In this document: piece by piece, positions 11,040 to 21,526 of the stretch | Layout: each line of letters starts with the position of its first letter | How positions within the stretch are numbered: position 1 is the first letter of the stretch | From: Adiantum capillus-veneris | Taxonomy: Eukaryota; Streptophyta; Polypodiopsida; Polypodiales; Pteridaceae | Assembly: GCA_014529385.2 (NCBI GenBank) | Contig: CM043955.1 | Location: forward strand, 150,553,640-150,613,639 | DNA length: 60,000 nucleotides | Reading direction: 5' to 3' | Position numbers and translations under genes: made by a program | Notes under the pieces: model-generated | Databases searched by the model: none | Told to the model about the DNA's origin: nothing | The model's input: only the letters and a program-made list of their open reading frames with translations

Positions 11040-12236
11040 CTAACTTTTTAAGTTCAATCCCCGGTTTTGTACGATTCCCAGGTTTTGCAATCCTTTGCCA
11101 TCCATGGGGCATCTCCATGGAAGCAACAGAGTGGCAATAGGTTTGCAATCCTCAAGTCCAAACTTACATAGCAATGTCTCTATGTAAATTTTTTGACACA
11201 AGGCAATACCACCATCACACTTCTTAAACTGTATACCCAAGTAATGATGCAACAGCCCCAAATCTTTCATCTTGAAAGTAGCATTCAAATCAGCCTTAAA
11301 TTCAGCAATATGTCTCTCATTTGGTCCAGTGATCAGCAAATCATCCACATAAAGAACCACAATGAGAAGTACATCACCCTCACGCTTTACATACAATGTG
11401 CTTTCTATCGGACTGTTACGAAAGCCTCGTTTAACCAAATGAGTGTCAGCTTTCTCATACCAAGCACGAGGAGATTGCTTCAACCCATACAAAGCCTTCT
11501 TACATCTGCACACTTTGTCCTCTTGTCCTTTTATGACAAAACCGCGAGGCTGCGTTACATAAACTTCCTCAAATATGTCACCATTCAAGAAAGCAGTAAC
11601 AATGTCTGATTGATGTACATCCCAACCAAAATGAGCTGCCAATGCACATAGAAAACGCACAGTAGTCATACAACAAGTGGGAGCAAAAGTCTCTTCATAA
11701 TCTATGCCTTTTTGCTGTGCATAACCCTTTGCAACAAGTCGAGCCTTATGGCGATCGATCTCACCATCCGGCTTGCGTTTCAACTTGTAAACCCACTTTG
11801 TACCAATGGTCTTTTTGCCAGGAGGCAAATCACATAAAGTCCATGTGTCATTTTCTATAAGTGCATCATATTCTGATTGCATGGCAGCCATCCAATTTTT
11901 TGAATTTTGTGCTTCATCAAAAGACAGAGGCTCGTCAACATCATGTAAGCTAGAGACAGCCAAAGCATAACAATCTGATACATAAGATGCATGGCGAGAG
12001 CCTGAACGAGTACGACTAGACAAAGGTGCATCCAATTTACTGTCATGCAAAGTGTGCACCAACCATTTTGGCATACCTGTAGCCTGCTCATTTTCAGCCC
12101 TTTCCTCATCAAGTACATCATGTACATCTGCATCAGTAATAGGCTGATCTAAAACGTTTTCAGAAACCCCCATAGGCTGTACATTTGCCTCATTGGAACT
12201 TACATTCGTATTTCCACCACTGAAAAGAGGCAACAA
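11040..12236 (-). pseudogene. Copia C reverse transcriptase (truncated)
   Basis: Copia-type RT: NSKNWMAAMQSEYDALIEND, TKWVYKLKRKPDGEIDRHKA, ARLVAKGYAQQKGIDYEETF, VHQSDIVTAFLNGD, the active site VLYVDDLLITG, and LHHYLGIQFKKCDGGIAL. After KPIAT the reading turns to unrelated residues (LLLPWRCPMDGKG) that run 30 codons into flanking DNA. The deletion point is therefore at about 11110-11130. The upstream part of the frame is the acidic linker between integrase and RT. Confidence 0.88.
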
Positions 12237-12251
12237 AGTGTCATAAATGTC

Positions 12252-13508
12252 CTATGAGCTTACATTACTGTCTCTAGTACATGACAACAAGGGATGAACA
12301 GAATCTTCCACAAACACTACATCCCGAGAAACCAGAATACATTTTATTTGCGGATGATACAACCTATAACCTTTGCTTTCAGCACTATAACCAACAAAAA
12401 TACATTTGACAGCCTTATCATACAATTTTTTGCGCTGCACTTGTGGCACCAAAGCATATGCCAAACAGCCAAAAACACGCATGTGCTCAATAGAAGGCTT
12501 TCTATCATGCCATGCTTCATATGGAGTAATAGACTGCAAAGCTTTCGTAGGACACCTATTAAGTACATAAGTGGAACACATGATGGCCTCAAGCCAAAAA
12601 GAATGTGGCAAAGCTTGACTTTTGACCATACATCGTGCCATTTCCGTTAGTGACCTGTTTTTCCTCTCAGCAACACCATTTTGCTGAGGTGTATAAGGCA
12701 CTGTACATTGGTGTTTTATCCCATGACTAGCCAGAGATGCATTAAATTCATGAGACATATACTCCCCCCGTCGATCGGAACGGAGGGTGCCCATAGTACA
12801 TTTTGAGACATTTTCAGCCATAGCCAGAAATTGTTTGAAGCACATAAAAACTTTGGACTTCGCTTTAAGCAGAAATACCCATGCATGCCTGGAGTAATCA
12901 TCAATGAAAGTCACGAAGTACAGGTAATTGCCCAAAATACAGCCTTCACAAACATGTTTGACAGGTGCTTCAAGAGGCGGCAAAGAAGCAACCATGTCAG
13001 ATTTCTGCAAACGCAGCAAACTGGAAAAATTCAGATGACCAAAACGTGTATGCCAAAGTTTTGCATCTGAAATAGCCCTTGAATCTGCAGCAGCATTTGC
13101 AAAATTTTGTCCACACTTATCATACAAAGTGAGCTTATACAGCCCACAGCACAAAAGCCCAGATGCAACAATTTCATCACCAAAACTGAGATCATGAACT
13201 GTACATCTGTCATCCACGAATTTGACTACAAGTCCAAGTCTAGCAAGTGCGGATACAGACAAGAGATTCTTCTTGATCCCAGGTACATAAAGTGCATCAA
13301 CAAGTGTGAAGGAACTGCCATTTGTAGCAGTAAGCACAATCTTTCCAAGTCCCTGAACTCGATAAGAGGCATTGTTGGCACAAGTGACAGAATTCCCATG
13401 AGGGACAGACTCGAGAGAGGTAAACAATTCACGATGTGAGGTAATGTGCTTTGTAGCACCACTTTCAAAATACCACACATGTGAATCTGCAGCACAACTG
13501 ACAAGCAT
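12252..13508 (-). pseudogene. Copia C protease and integrase (34-codon deletion)
   Basis: One 418-codon frame. Protease: WYFESGATKHITSHRELF (usual DSGA here ESGA). GAG-pre-integrase: LWHTRFGHLNFSSLLRLQ. Integrase core: FVTFIDDYSRHAWVFLLKAK, TLRSDRRGEYMS and PYTPQQNGVAERKN, with the catalytic Glu present. Between CEGCILG and NYLYF about 34 codons present in Copia A (45560-45690) are missing, including the HSDVCGP segment that carries the first catalytic Asp. The frame is therefore open but the integrase cannot be functional. Confidence 0.88.
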
Positions 13509-13509
13509 G

Positions 13510-14575
13510 CATCATGGACAACAGGATTATAAGTGCACTCTGTGCTAAAAGCCCATTCTGCATCAACATCAGCATCACAGTCTCCTTTCACAGAAGACTC
13601 AACAATGGCTGCATTTGTCGTGGAACCAGCATTTGCAGTGGAACCACCCTCTTTCTTTTTAGCCTCTTTGGCCTTCAACTTAGGACACGACTTGATCAAG
13701 TGATCATTAGCTTTACAATAATGGCAACGCATCTTCTTTTTTCCCTTATCACCAGAATTGCTAAACGAAGTGCTGCCAGCAGAAGCATTAGGAACATAAT
13801 TTTTGCCACTCGCAGCAGAACCATAAGAAGTGGCTGCATTGCTGTTACCACCCTTTCTTTGAGAAGCAATAAAAGCCTGTTCAATTGCACGCTGCCTAGT
13901 TCTGTTTTTTCTGGAAAGTGACTCTTGCAACAGCAATGTGCATAATGCATCAAACTTGACAACTTCTGGATATCCTTGGGTCATAAGTCCCCAAGTACTA
14001 GCCAAAGTCTCGTAAGAATCTGGTAAGGCATCAAGAACAGTTTGCACTAGGGAACTGTCTGAAATGACTTCACCTGCAGATATGAGTTGCTCATTGATAT
14101 ACTTGACACTAGCAAGGAAAGTGTCCATATCATCTTCCTCATGCATAATCTTTGACTCCAGCTCTTTACGCAGCAAAGAAATTTTTGCCGAATTGCGGCT
14201 TGCATAAAGACCAGCCAAAATATCCCAAGCATGTTTTGCAGATTTTGCTGAACGGATGTGAGGAACAATGGTGCACTTCAGAGACAACGCAATTAATGCA
14301 TGAGCCTGCGCATCCTTAACATCCCAACGAGCTTGTTCTGCCGTAGGCAAAACAACTCTAACAGCAGCAATCCTTGCAGGAAGACTTGCAACATCCTCAA
14401 CATCGCCTACATCTTCAGAACCAGGACGTACATCAATGCCCTGCACAATGTTCCAGACGCCCTTTGACACAAGAACATGTTGCATCATATAAGCCCACAT
14501 AGGGTAGTTGTCCCCATCCAACCTGTCCTCAGGAGAAAACATCTTGAACACATCTGTGTTGTTGTTGTCAGCCAT
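13510..14575 (-). pseudogene. Copia C gag with zinc knuckle
   Basis: Starts with ATG at 14575 (MADNNNTDVFKMFS). The UBN2-type gag core follows (DNYPMWAYMMQHVLVSKGVWN, then AKHAWDILAGLYASRN and LPDSYETLASTWGLMTQ), then the CCHC knuckle CHYCKANDHLIKSC near 13700-13740. A frameshift close to 13510 separates it from the protease frame, and the open reading beyond it to 13226 is out of frame. The same protein in Copia A is interrupted by an insertion. Confidence 0.88.
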
Positions 14576-14918
14576 GGTAAATGCTGCACCTGATGTGAAA
14601 ACTGCCCGAAAATAGGAGAAACGGAGTGGGAACAAGACGTGCTATATAACACAAACCGTAGAAGACTAAGGCACCTGTTATGCAGAAAACAACACTGACA
14701 GAAATTTTGCACAAAATGACGAAATAGCCTGTGCAGTACTGCCTGTAGTGGAAACAGAGGCCGAAATGAGCCCAAATCAAAAATCTGAGCAGACCGAGCT
14801 CGACGAGCTCGCCCAAAGTATTTATCGACCTGCGATCGCTTGCCAAAGCTCACTAAAATTGGAGAAAGTGAGTAGGTGTGTGCTGGAGCAGCTGGCGACT
14901 AAGCCCGGGAGGACGCAA

Positions 14919-14933
14919 CCTGCTTTGATACCA
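14919..14933 (-). other. Copia C primer binding site
   Basis: Minus strand reads TGGTATCAAAGCAGG two bases after the LTR end, complementary (with one change) to the 3' end of initiator Met-tRNA. Confidence 0.85.
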
Positions 14934-14935
14934 AT

Positions 14936-15163
14936 TGTTGGAATTAGGGTTGCAGAGAAACGCACACAGCTTGGAGAAGACGAAGGAAGCTCAAGGCACA
15001 CAATAGAGAGTGTATAACTTAGTGTGCAATGGAAAGATAGATAGCCCTAGAGTGATGGGTGTATATACAATGCACAGGGGAAAAAACCTCCTAAAGAGGG
15101 AAAAAAATGCCACGGCGGTCCTAGTGTGTTCACACACATCACTACCACATGTGTATGGTAACA
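14936..15163 (-). repeat. Copia C 5' LTR (228 bp)
   Basis: Begins TGTTACCATA and ends CCAACA on the minus strand. The same LTR occurs at 33016-33242 and 47404-47630 (Copia A) and in part at 23590-23671. Confidence 0.9.
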
Positions 15164-15299
15164 AATGAGACTAAACCTTTCTCTCTTTAATGAGACAAGG
15201 TTTTCAACCCTAATCACACAAGGTCACCATGGGAGCTAAACCCTAATCAAACAAGATCACCATGGAAGCTTAACCCTAATCACACACAAGGTCACCATG

Positions 15300-15800
15300 G
15301 AAGCTAAACCCTAAATCGCAAGCTTGTCTTTCAAAGCTTTTTCTAAGTGCAAAGTTACCATCAAAGCTTAGCTTAAGGATACAAATCTACCTTTGAAGCT
15401 TAACTCAATGATGCATAGATACTCTTAGCACTTAACCCTAATTGCGAGGTTACCATTAAAGCTTAAACCTAAAATACAAGGTAGTCACTAAAGCTTACAC
15501 CTAAGTGAAAAGTTACCATTAAAACTTAGCTTAAGAGTGCAAATCTACTTTTGAAAGCTTAACTTAATGATGCATAACTACCATTAATACTTAACCCTAA
15601 TTCCAAGGTTACTATTAAAGCTTAAACCTAAAATACAAGGTAGTTACTAAAGCTTACACCTAAGTGCAAAGTTACCATTAAAGCTTAACTTAAGAGTGCA
15701 AATCTATCTTTAAAGCTTAACTTTAAGATGCATAACTACCATTAATACTTAACCCTAATTCCAAGGTTACCATTAAAGCTTAAACCTAATATGATGCACA
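15300..15800. repeat. Tandem repeat, period about 158 bp, about three copies
   Basis: The block containing ACCATTAATACTTAACCCTAA recurs at 15580 and 15739, with a diverged copy near 15420. Each unit contains several smaller 'AAGCTTAA' sub-repeats, giving a two-level structure. It lies in the right arm of the long TG...CA element. Confidence 0.8.
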
Positions 15801-16161
15801 TAAACCTTCTTAGTATTAAAACACATGGTTTAAGTTAATTAATCTTGCAAGAAGTGAAGATTACCTCCTCTAAACAAAAGGGAAGTGGGGTTGAAGTCCT
15901 TCTTGAAGAGATGTGAGGCTCAAGGAAGAAAGAAAGGAAATTAGGATGAAGAGGAAGGAGAGAGGTGAAGAGGAAGGAGAGAGGTGAAGAGGAAGGAGAG
16001 AGGAGCTTCTTCACAAAAACCTCAAGGGTTTGGCCTTCAAGAGAGTGAGAGAGCAAGAGCAAGGTTTAATGGAAACCTTGATTTACTTAAGCACAATCTT
16101 GAGCATGGCAAGTATGCAAATAGCTTAGCAATATGTGTAAAATTACAAAGGAGAGGGGGTG

Positions 16162-16169
16162 CTTATATA
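16162..16169 (-). promoter_or_regulatory. Possible TATA box (TATATAAG) in the right arm
   Basis: A consensus plant TATA box on the minus strand, with seven CCAAT-bearing repeats 190-390 bp upstream on that strand. This fits a U3 promoter of a minus-oriented LTR. Not otherwise supported. Confidence 0.4.
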
Positions 16170-16352
16170 GGAAATGGTGGGTAGAATACAGTGTATATAG
16201 TGGGGGGGGGGGGGGCAGTGGTTGGGTTCACCTTCAATGCAAGCTAGAGAGAGAATGAGTGAAAAGTTGCAACTTTTGACTCATTAAAAAATTTAATCTA
16301 AATTGAATTCTTCAATCAAAGAATTTTGTTTTAATTTGAATTCTTCTAAATT

Positions 16353-16552
16353 CTATTGGACCCCAATTCTCTTCTCAATTCCTATTGGACCCCAATTTCT
16401 CTTCTCAATTCTTATTGGACCCCAATTCCTTCTCAATTCCTATTGGACCCCAATTCTCTTCTCAATTCTTATTAGACCCCAATTTCTTCTCAATTCCTAT
16501 TGGACCCCAATTCTCTTCTTAATTCTTATTGGACCCCAATTTCTTTTCAAAT
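16353..16552. repeat. Seven tandem 28-30 bp units with ATTGGACCCCAAT core
   Basis: Seven consecutive copies, alternating CTATTGG and TTATTGG starts, so the array also reads as about 58-bp dimers. Each core is a near-palindrome of two CCAAT boxes facing each other. The plus-strand open frame here is a by-product of the repeat. A G-run lies at about 16202-16215. Confidence 0.9.
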
Positions 16553-16839
16553 CCTATTTCTTAACTTTATCTTTCAATCAAGTTAGTCCCCTTTTTTTGC
16601 TAATTCTCGATCTAGATCAGTTCCTACACGGCTTTCGACGAAGAAGTATAAAAATAATCTTAATCTTTTTGAAAAAATATAGGGATGACATAATTTCTTA
16701 TCCGGAATATCCTTGTCTTTTCATTCTGGAGTAAATTCTCGTTGTCCACATGACTTCTTTGTCGGTCTTGCTTTTTCTAAATTATTTTCTAGACTGAAAA
16801 AGTTCTGAATGGCTCTAGGGTTTAGGGAGGGACCTTCCA

Positions 16840-16844
16840 TGATA
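16840..16844. repeat. Target site duplication TGATA, right copy
   Basis: Matches 9408-9412 and directly precedes resumed G3 coding sequence. Confidence 0.85.
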
Positions 16845-18889
16845 GGAGCTCAATTCGATGGTCATCATCCCCTCATTTTGGAGGTAAGTCGATAGGGATA
16901 TCATCGATGAACACATCTCGAAATCCTTTTAGAAAGTTAGACAAGTCCAACTCTTCTTGATTCCTACCATTCACCTTTGATGAATCATTAGGACCTTTTA
17001 GGGATTCTTTTACAAAAATCATGTACGCAAAAACTGAGTTTTTCATTGATTTATCAAGGGCGAGAGGATTTACAAGTGGTATAGTACGACCAGACTCATT
17101 AGCATCTATATATATATTCTTTTCCCTGTAGGTGAATTAGATTCTCCTTTCAGGGAAATTCATGTTGACAGCCATGCGGTTGAACCATGGTACCCCTAGG
17201 ATAGCATCCTCATGTTGGAGAGGAGAGATAAAGAAGTCTTCTTTGTCGACATAGCTTTGGACCTGAAGCCTCAACTTCCCAATCAAGGGAGTAACGGAGG
17301 CTTGCTGTCCCTTGAAAGAGGCATCGGCAGTTACAACATCTCCCATCTCAAAAGCTTGAATACCCAACTTGTTGGCCAACTCCATTGATATGAAGTTGTG
17401 AGTAGAACCAGGGTCAAACAAGATGAAGGCATCATGCTCCCTTACCTTTCCCCAAACATAGGAGAGAGGTGATCCTTTACAATGAGCATCCTCTTTTGGA
17501 GCTTCGATAGTGGAAGCTCTAGGAGTCTCATTACGAGCATTTCTTTTGGGGCAAGAACGATAACCATGTCCTTGCTCCCCACACTTAAAACATTTGTGAT
17601 CCTTGTGAAAAGTTTCAAGCTCTTCAGGAGAGAGTTTATTCTTACCTTTGTAAACTCCATTGGACCGATTGTTGTTGTTGTTGTTGGAATGGTCTTGGGA
17701 AAAATTTTGGGCATTAATTTTTCCCTTTGCATCACTTTTGTCTTTATTTTCCATGGGCTTGACATTTCGTCTAACCCCTTGTTGAAAATTGATGTATGAA
17801 GCAACCATAGTATGGTGGATTACTTCGCTAATAGAACCAGGCCGTTGAGAGTTGACATACTCGGCCATCTCTTCAGGTAATCCCGCACAGAATTGTTGCT
17901 TTTGCTCAACAAAGTCCATCTTTTGAAAGACAGTAGCCTTGAGATGTAAATCCCAAAACTTGTCCACATATTTGTGGATAGACTCATGAGAGAGAAGCCT
18001 CAAACTCGGCCGTTCGATAAGCACTTTTTCCCTTGCATCGCTTGCAAGGAATTGCTTCATGATGGAAACTCGTAGAGTTTTCCATGTCTTTGGGGCTTCG
18101 CCATTGCCGCGAAGGCTAGCCCACCATTGATGAGCCGATTTTTGGCGTAGCTTGGAGGACTCCGTGAAGCCCTCGCCTCCAAAGGCTGCATCAAATTTTT
18201 GGATGAAGGCGAATACTTTGTCCGTAGCACCAAAGGTGCCATCATAGGTGATAAAAGAGATACTCTTTCCTCCCTCTTTGAACTTCTTGAGCTTTTGTGA
18301 CCTTCGCCATGCAGGGTAAGAGTTGCGATGTCCTCCCCTCGTATATTCTCTAGGAGAATAGCCATAGATTTCATTGGTAGAGGAAGAAGGTGAAGAAGAA
18401 GGAGAAGAGGGTGACCTCTTTCTTGCCCTTTTCTTCCTTGGTTTCCTCGCTTCCCTTTTGGAGTGACGAGGAGAAGGACTATGGGTTAACCGTTTCCTCT
18501 TGGGAGGAGTTGGCGATCGTTTAGTCTGCCTTCTTCGTGGAGCCACATCTTCGGAGGAATTTAGGGATTCATTTCTTTCTTGATCTTTGGATTCCTCCTC
18601 TCGTATGGGAGAGAGTCTTCTTTTGGGGTCTCATCAAGAGGCCTCGTAAGCTTTCTCTCCTCTTGGAGAGAGAGCTTACCTTTCCTTTCCTCTCCTCTTG
18701 GAGAGGAAAGGAAATCCCATAAGCACGGAGTTATTGAGTAACTTCGGCTTGCAAAGTGGGGTTGCCCATAGCTTGTTGCAACCTAGTGACAAGATAATTA
18801 ATAAACATGGGGGCATCATCATTGGCACCTTCATGTGCAAAATCAAAGTTGTCAATGTTCATTCTACTCTCTTGGTTATTGTCAGCCAT
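16845..18889 (-). pseudogene. G3 gag and protease
   Basis: Starts at ATG 18889 (MADNNQESRMNIDNFDFAHE, like the G2 gag start). A TAA at 18731 stands where G2 reads Gln. The frame continues through MAPRRRQTKRSP (18546), an Arg/Ser-rich region, the gag core (FITYDGTFGATDKVFAFIQ, YVDKFWDLHLKATVF), the knuckle CFKCGEQGHGYRSC (about 17560-17600) and the protease FILFDPGSTHNFISME with ILGVPWF. The frame closes at 17137, and readable homology continues to 16845 (FIDDIPIDLPPK-like) where the 7.4-kb insertion cuts it. The remainder of pol is at 7610-9412. Confidence 0.9.
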
Positions 18890-19289
18890 GTTAATTAAAC
18901 TTGTGTGTTTACTTAGTGTATGCTTTGGCAATTCAAAACCTTAGTTGCTACTCCTCTTGGCCTTTGAAATAGGCACTTAAGTATCTACACCCATGGCTCG
19001 AATTAGTTAACTATAGAGAGTAGTGGAGTGAGTCTAACATAGCGATGTTGCCGAGGGATAGCTCCTTTCGGACTTCTTATGGCTCAATAATGGTAAAGCC
19101 GTAGGCAACTCTAAATAGACTCCATTATTAAGACCAAAGCTCCCGAGGTGTACACCATATCCCACATAGTGGGCTCAACAAAATCGATAATAGATCCCAG
19201 TTCCACTTACCCTAGTATAATTAACAGAAAAAACCATTAATAAGATACTTAAGGACCCCTCTTCTTAAGCAAGAAAAGAGAAACCAAAT

Positions 19290-19301
19290 GCTCTGATACC
19301 A
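19290..19301 (-). other. G3 primer binding site
   Basis: Minus strand TGGTATCAGAGC, complementary to the 3' end of initiator Met-tRNA, one base from the LTR. Confidence 0.92.
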
Positions 19302-19810
19302 ATGTAATGGAAATGGCCTATGAATTTTGATAGTAGCGGAATTAGGAAATTAGATGAAGCACTTTTGTGAGATTACTTTTTGAGCATAGCGGGTGAACTT
19401 AATTGATGGTAGCAACATAAACATGGTACTTAGTTAACTTGGCATGAACAATACTTTTGCAAGAGAGAGTTTAGAGAACATGACAATAGTTGAGGACCGG
19501 ATTCATACAGAGCCGGTCCCCCCTCCAATAAGCATTTGTATTATAGTTTCTCCTATCAAGAGAGAATTGGTACAATACAATCTTTGTGTTCCTTGTGACC
19601 TGGGTGATGAAATGAAGATGGAAAGCTTCATGTATCACAAACATAGCATAAAATTTGTAGAAAGCATTAACTATCCCAAGCCTCAGTCCCAAGGCCTCAA
19701 ACACCTTCGAAGGTGGAGAGAGCTAGTGGGTAATGAGGGTAGGGAAGAGGAAGAAGAAACATTCCATAGGAGAAAGAAATAGTTCCTCACTTATCATCAC
19801 TCTTCTTGCT

Positions 19811-20228
19811 AGCATACATAATAGCATAGTAATGGAGATAAAGAAGATAGTAAGCTTAAGCATTGAAGCATGGCTCTGGTTGGATTTTCATTCCATAGCC
19901 AAGAGTGTTGGTGTAGGCTCTCACTTCTCACAAGCTTGGAGAAGGAGGCAGAGTTCCTCAACTTTCACCAAGTGAGAATGGATCCACAAAATGAGTGTGT
20001 GTGTGGTGTATAATCCCCTAGCATACATAATAGCATAGTAATGAAGATAGTAAGCTTAAGCATTGAAGCATGGCTCTTGGTTGGATTTGCATTCCATAGC
20101 CAAGAGTGTTGGTTTAGGCTCTCACTTCTCACAAGCTTGGAGACGGAGGTGGAGCTCCTCAACTTTCACCAAGTGAGAATGGATCCACAAAATGAGTGTG
20201 TGTGTGGTGTATATCCCCCTAGCACCCC
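19811..20228. repeat. 209-bp tandem duplication inside the G3 LTR
   Basis: AGCATACATAATAGCATAG recurs at 19811 and 20020, and the similarity continues to the ATGAGTGTGTGTGTGGTGTA segment of each copy. Only one copy exists in the related LTR (about 43300-43500). Confidence 0.85.
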
Positions 20229-20362
20229 CTTTGTTTGCTTGGGGTGAGTTGCAACTTTTCCACATGCTGCAAGCTCATTGGACTCTTCTCCCCTTAGCCA
20301 ATCACATGCAGCATGTAGTCAAGTACATGGGTAGTCTTTTGACAAGTGTCCTCCTTATCCCT

Positions 20363-20363
<1 letters not shown>

Positions 20364-20408
<45 letters not shown>
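20364..20408. repeat. (GA)n microsatellite in the G3 LTR
   Basis: About 22 GA units; the homologous place in the solo LTR (43648-43661) has only about seven. Confidence 0.95.
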
Positions 20409-20411
<3 letters not shown>

Positions 20412-20641
20412 AAAATATCTAGATATTTGTTGGATGGAACTAAAAGCTCATTGGACCCCTCTTTAGCCCAACCAATAGCATTCAAGCACACCATGTGGTT
20501 AAGCTTAGTGAGAGTCTGACATGTGTTCCATGTGCCCTTTTAGAAAAGGGGTGCCCTTTGGATGAGTGGAAGGTTAGGTCAAAGATTCTCCTAACTTTGG
20601 GACTTTCATGCATAGGAAGCTTCTCAAGCAGCTTCCTTATT

Positions 20642-20793
20642 AAGTTTGTAGGGTCTCTTTTTGACTCAAGCACCTTACCCCCCATGTATAGGAAGCTTCT
20701 CAAGCAACTTCTTCATTAAGTTTGTAGGGTCTCTTTTTGACTCAAGCACCTTACCCCCCATGTATAGGAAGCTTCTCAAGCAACTTCCTCATT
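20642..20793. repeat. Two 76-bp tandem units, insertion site of the TIR element
   Basis: Units begin AAGTTTGTAGGGTC at 20642 and 20718. A further partial unit resumes at 23144 after the insertion, which gives the pre-insertion sequence directly. Confidence 0.85.
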
Positions 20794-21216
20794 ACTTCGT
20801 TAGCGTAGAAGGCAAATTCAAAACTCTGGCCTCTCAGTAATCCACGTGGAAACATTTTTTGGCATGCCACCGAGGGGCCTTTCTACAGTCTCTTTTTTCT
20901 GCAAATGACGTGGCCAAAAACCAACGAAAGTTACGCCCTGAGCAGCGGCTGCGCTTTCCTATCCAAGCTATTGCTAATTGCAGTGCCGATTCCTTTTGCG
21001 CACAGCCTCACAGCGGCCTACTTGTACATTTTCTCAAGCCCGTGCAATCTCAGCGAAAGGGCATAAGCCAAGAGCAGGCGTAGATGCTGAACATGAGGAA
21101 CACTGGAAGCCGAAGAGAGAGCTTTGCAGCAACAAGCTACAAGCGGGCCTGTACCTTGCTTCGATTTATAATGTAGGCATATGTTCTCATTCAGCGCAAC
21201 AAAACTCTAGTAAGAT

Positions 21217-21526
21217 CTTGTGGCATCAGTGAAAGCAAGATCTTGATAATCTATATGCTTTGCAGGCTAGCTAATTAATCAGAGTGGAGTGCCTTACTGA
21301 ATCTTGATTAGCTGTGGCCAGGATGGATCCCTACTGTCAAGAGTACTTCAAGGAAAGCAAGATCTTGATAATCTATATGTGTAATTTTCTTGTGGCATCA
21401 GTGAAAGCAAGATCTTGATAATCTATATGCTTTGTAGGCTAGCTAATTGATCAGAGTGGAGTGCCTTACTGAATCTTGATTAGCTGTGGCCAGGATGGAG
21501 CCCTACTGTCAAGAGTACTTCAAGGA
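21217..21526 (+). repeat. 138-bp direct duplication at the cyclase 5' end
   Basis: 21217-21354 and 21389-21526 are nearly identical (a few substitutions) and 172 bp apart. Both contain the region around a start codon. The first copy reads MDPYCQEYFKES and then hits a stop; the second continues into the cyclase. Confidence 0.88.

Larger units (their letters stand above)
11110..15163 (-). mobile_element. Copia C: Ty1/Copia element, 3' part deleted
   Basis: 5' LTR (14936-15163), primer site (14919-14933), gag, protease, integrase and most of RT lie on the minus strand in Copia order. Its protein is close to Copia A in this window. Homology stops inside RT at about 11110, just after the KPIAT block. 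RNase H, the polypurine tract and the 3' LTR are missing, so a deletion has removed the 3' end and the left target duplication. Confidence 0.88.
9413..16839. mobile_element. Long TG...CA insertion splitting G3, probably a solo LTR with a nested Copia
   Basis: The G3 reading frame breaks after the GSSPPN codons at 9412 and resumes exactly in IEL codons at 16845. The insertion starts TGTGAGGG and ends CCTTCCA, and is flanked by direct repeats TGATA at 9408-9412 and 16840-16844, as expected for integrase-mediated LTR element insertion. Inside lies Copia C (about 11110-15163). The two remaining arms (about 1.7 kb each) do not resemble each other, so they are better read as one interrupted LTR of about 3.4 kb than as two LTRs. 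Alternatively, it is an element that has lost its internal region irregularly. Confidence 0.75.

Noticed and set aside
16303-16734. A 143-residue plus-strand protein with repeated ILIGPQF units
   Set aside because: It is the translation of the 28-30 bp tandem repeat and has no support outside it.
9413-16839. Two LTRs of one full-length element in the arms flanking Copia C
   Set aside because: The arms share no visible sequence, so they cannot be a pair of LTRs; a single long LTR split by Copia C is preferred.
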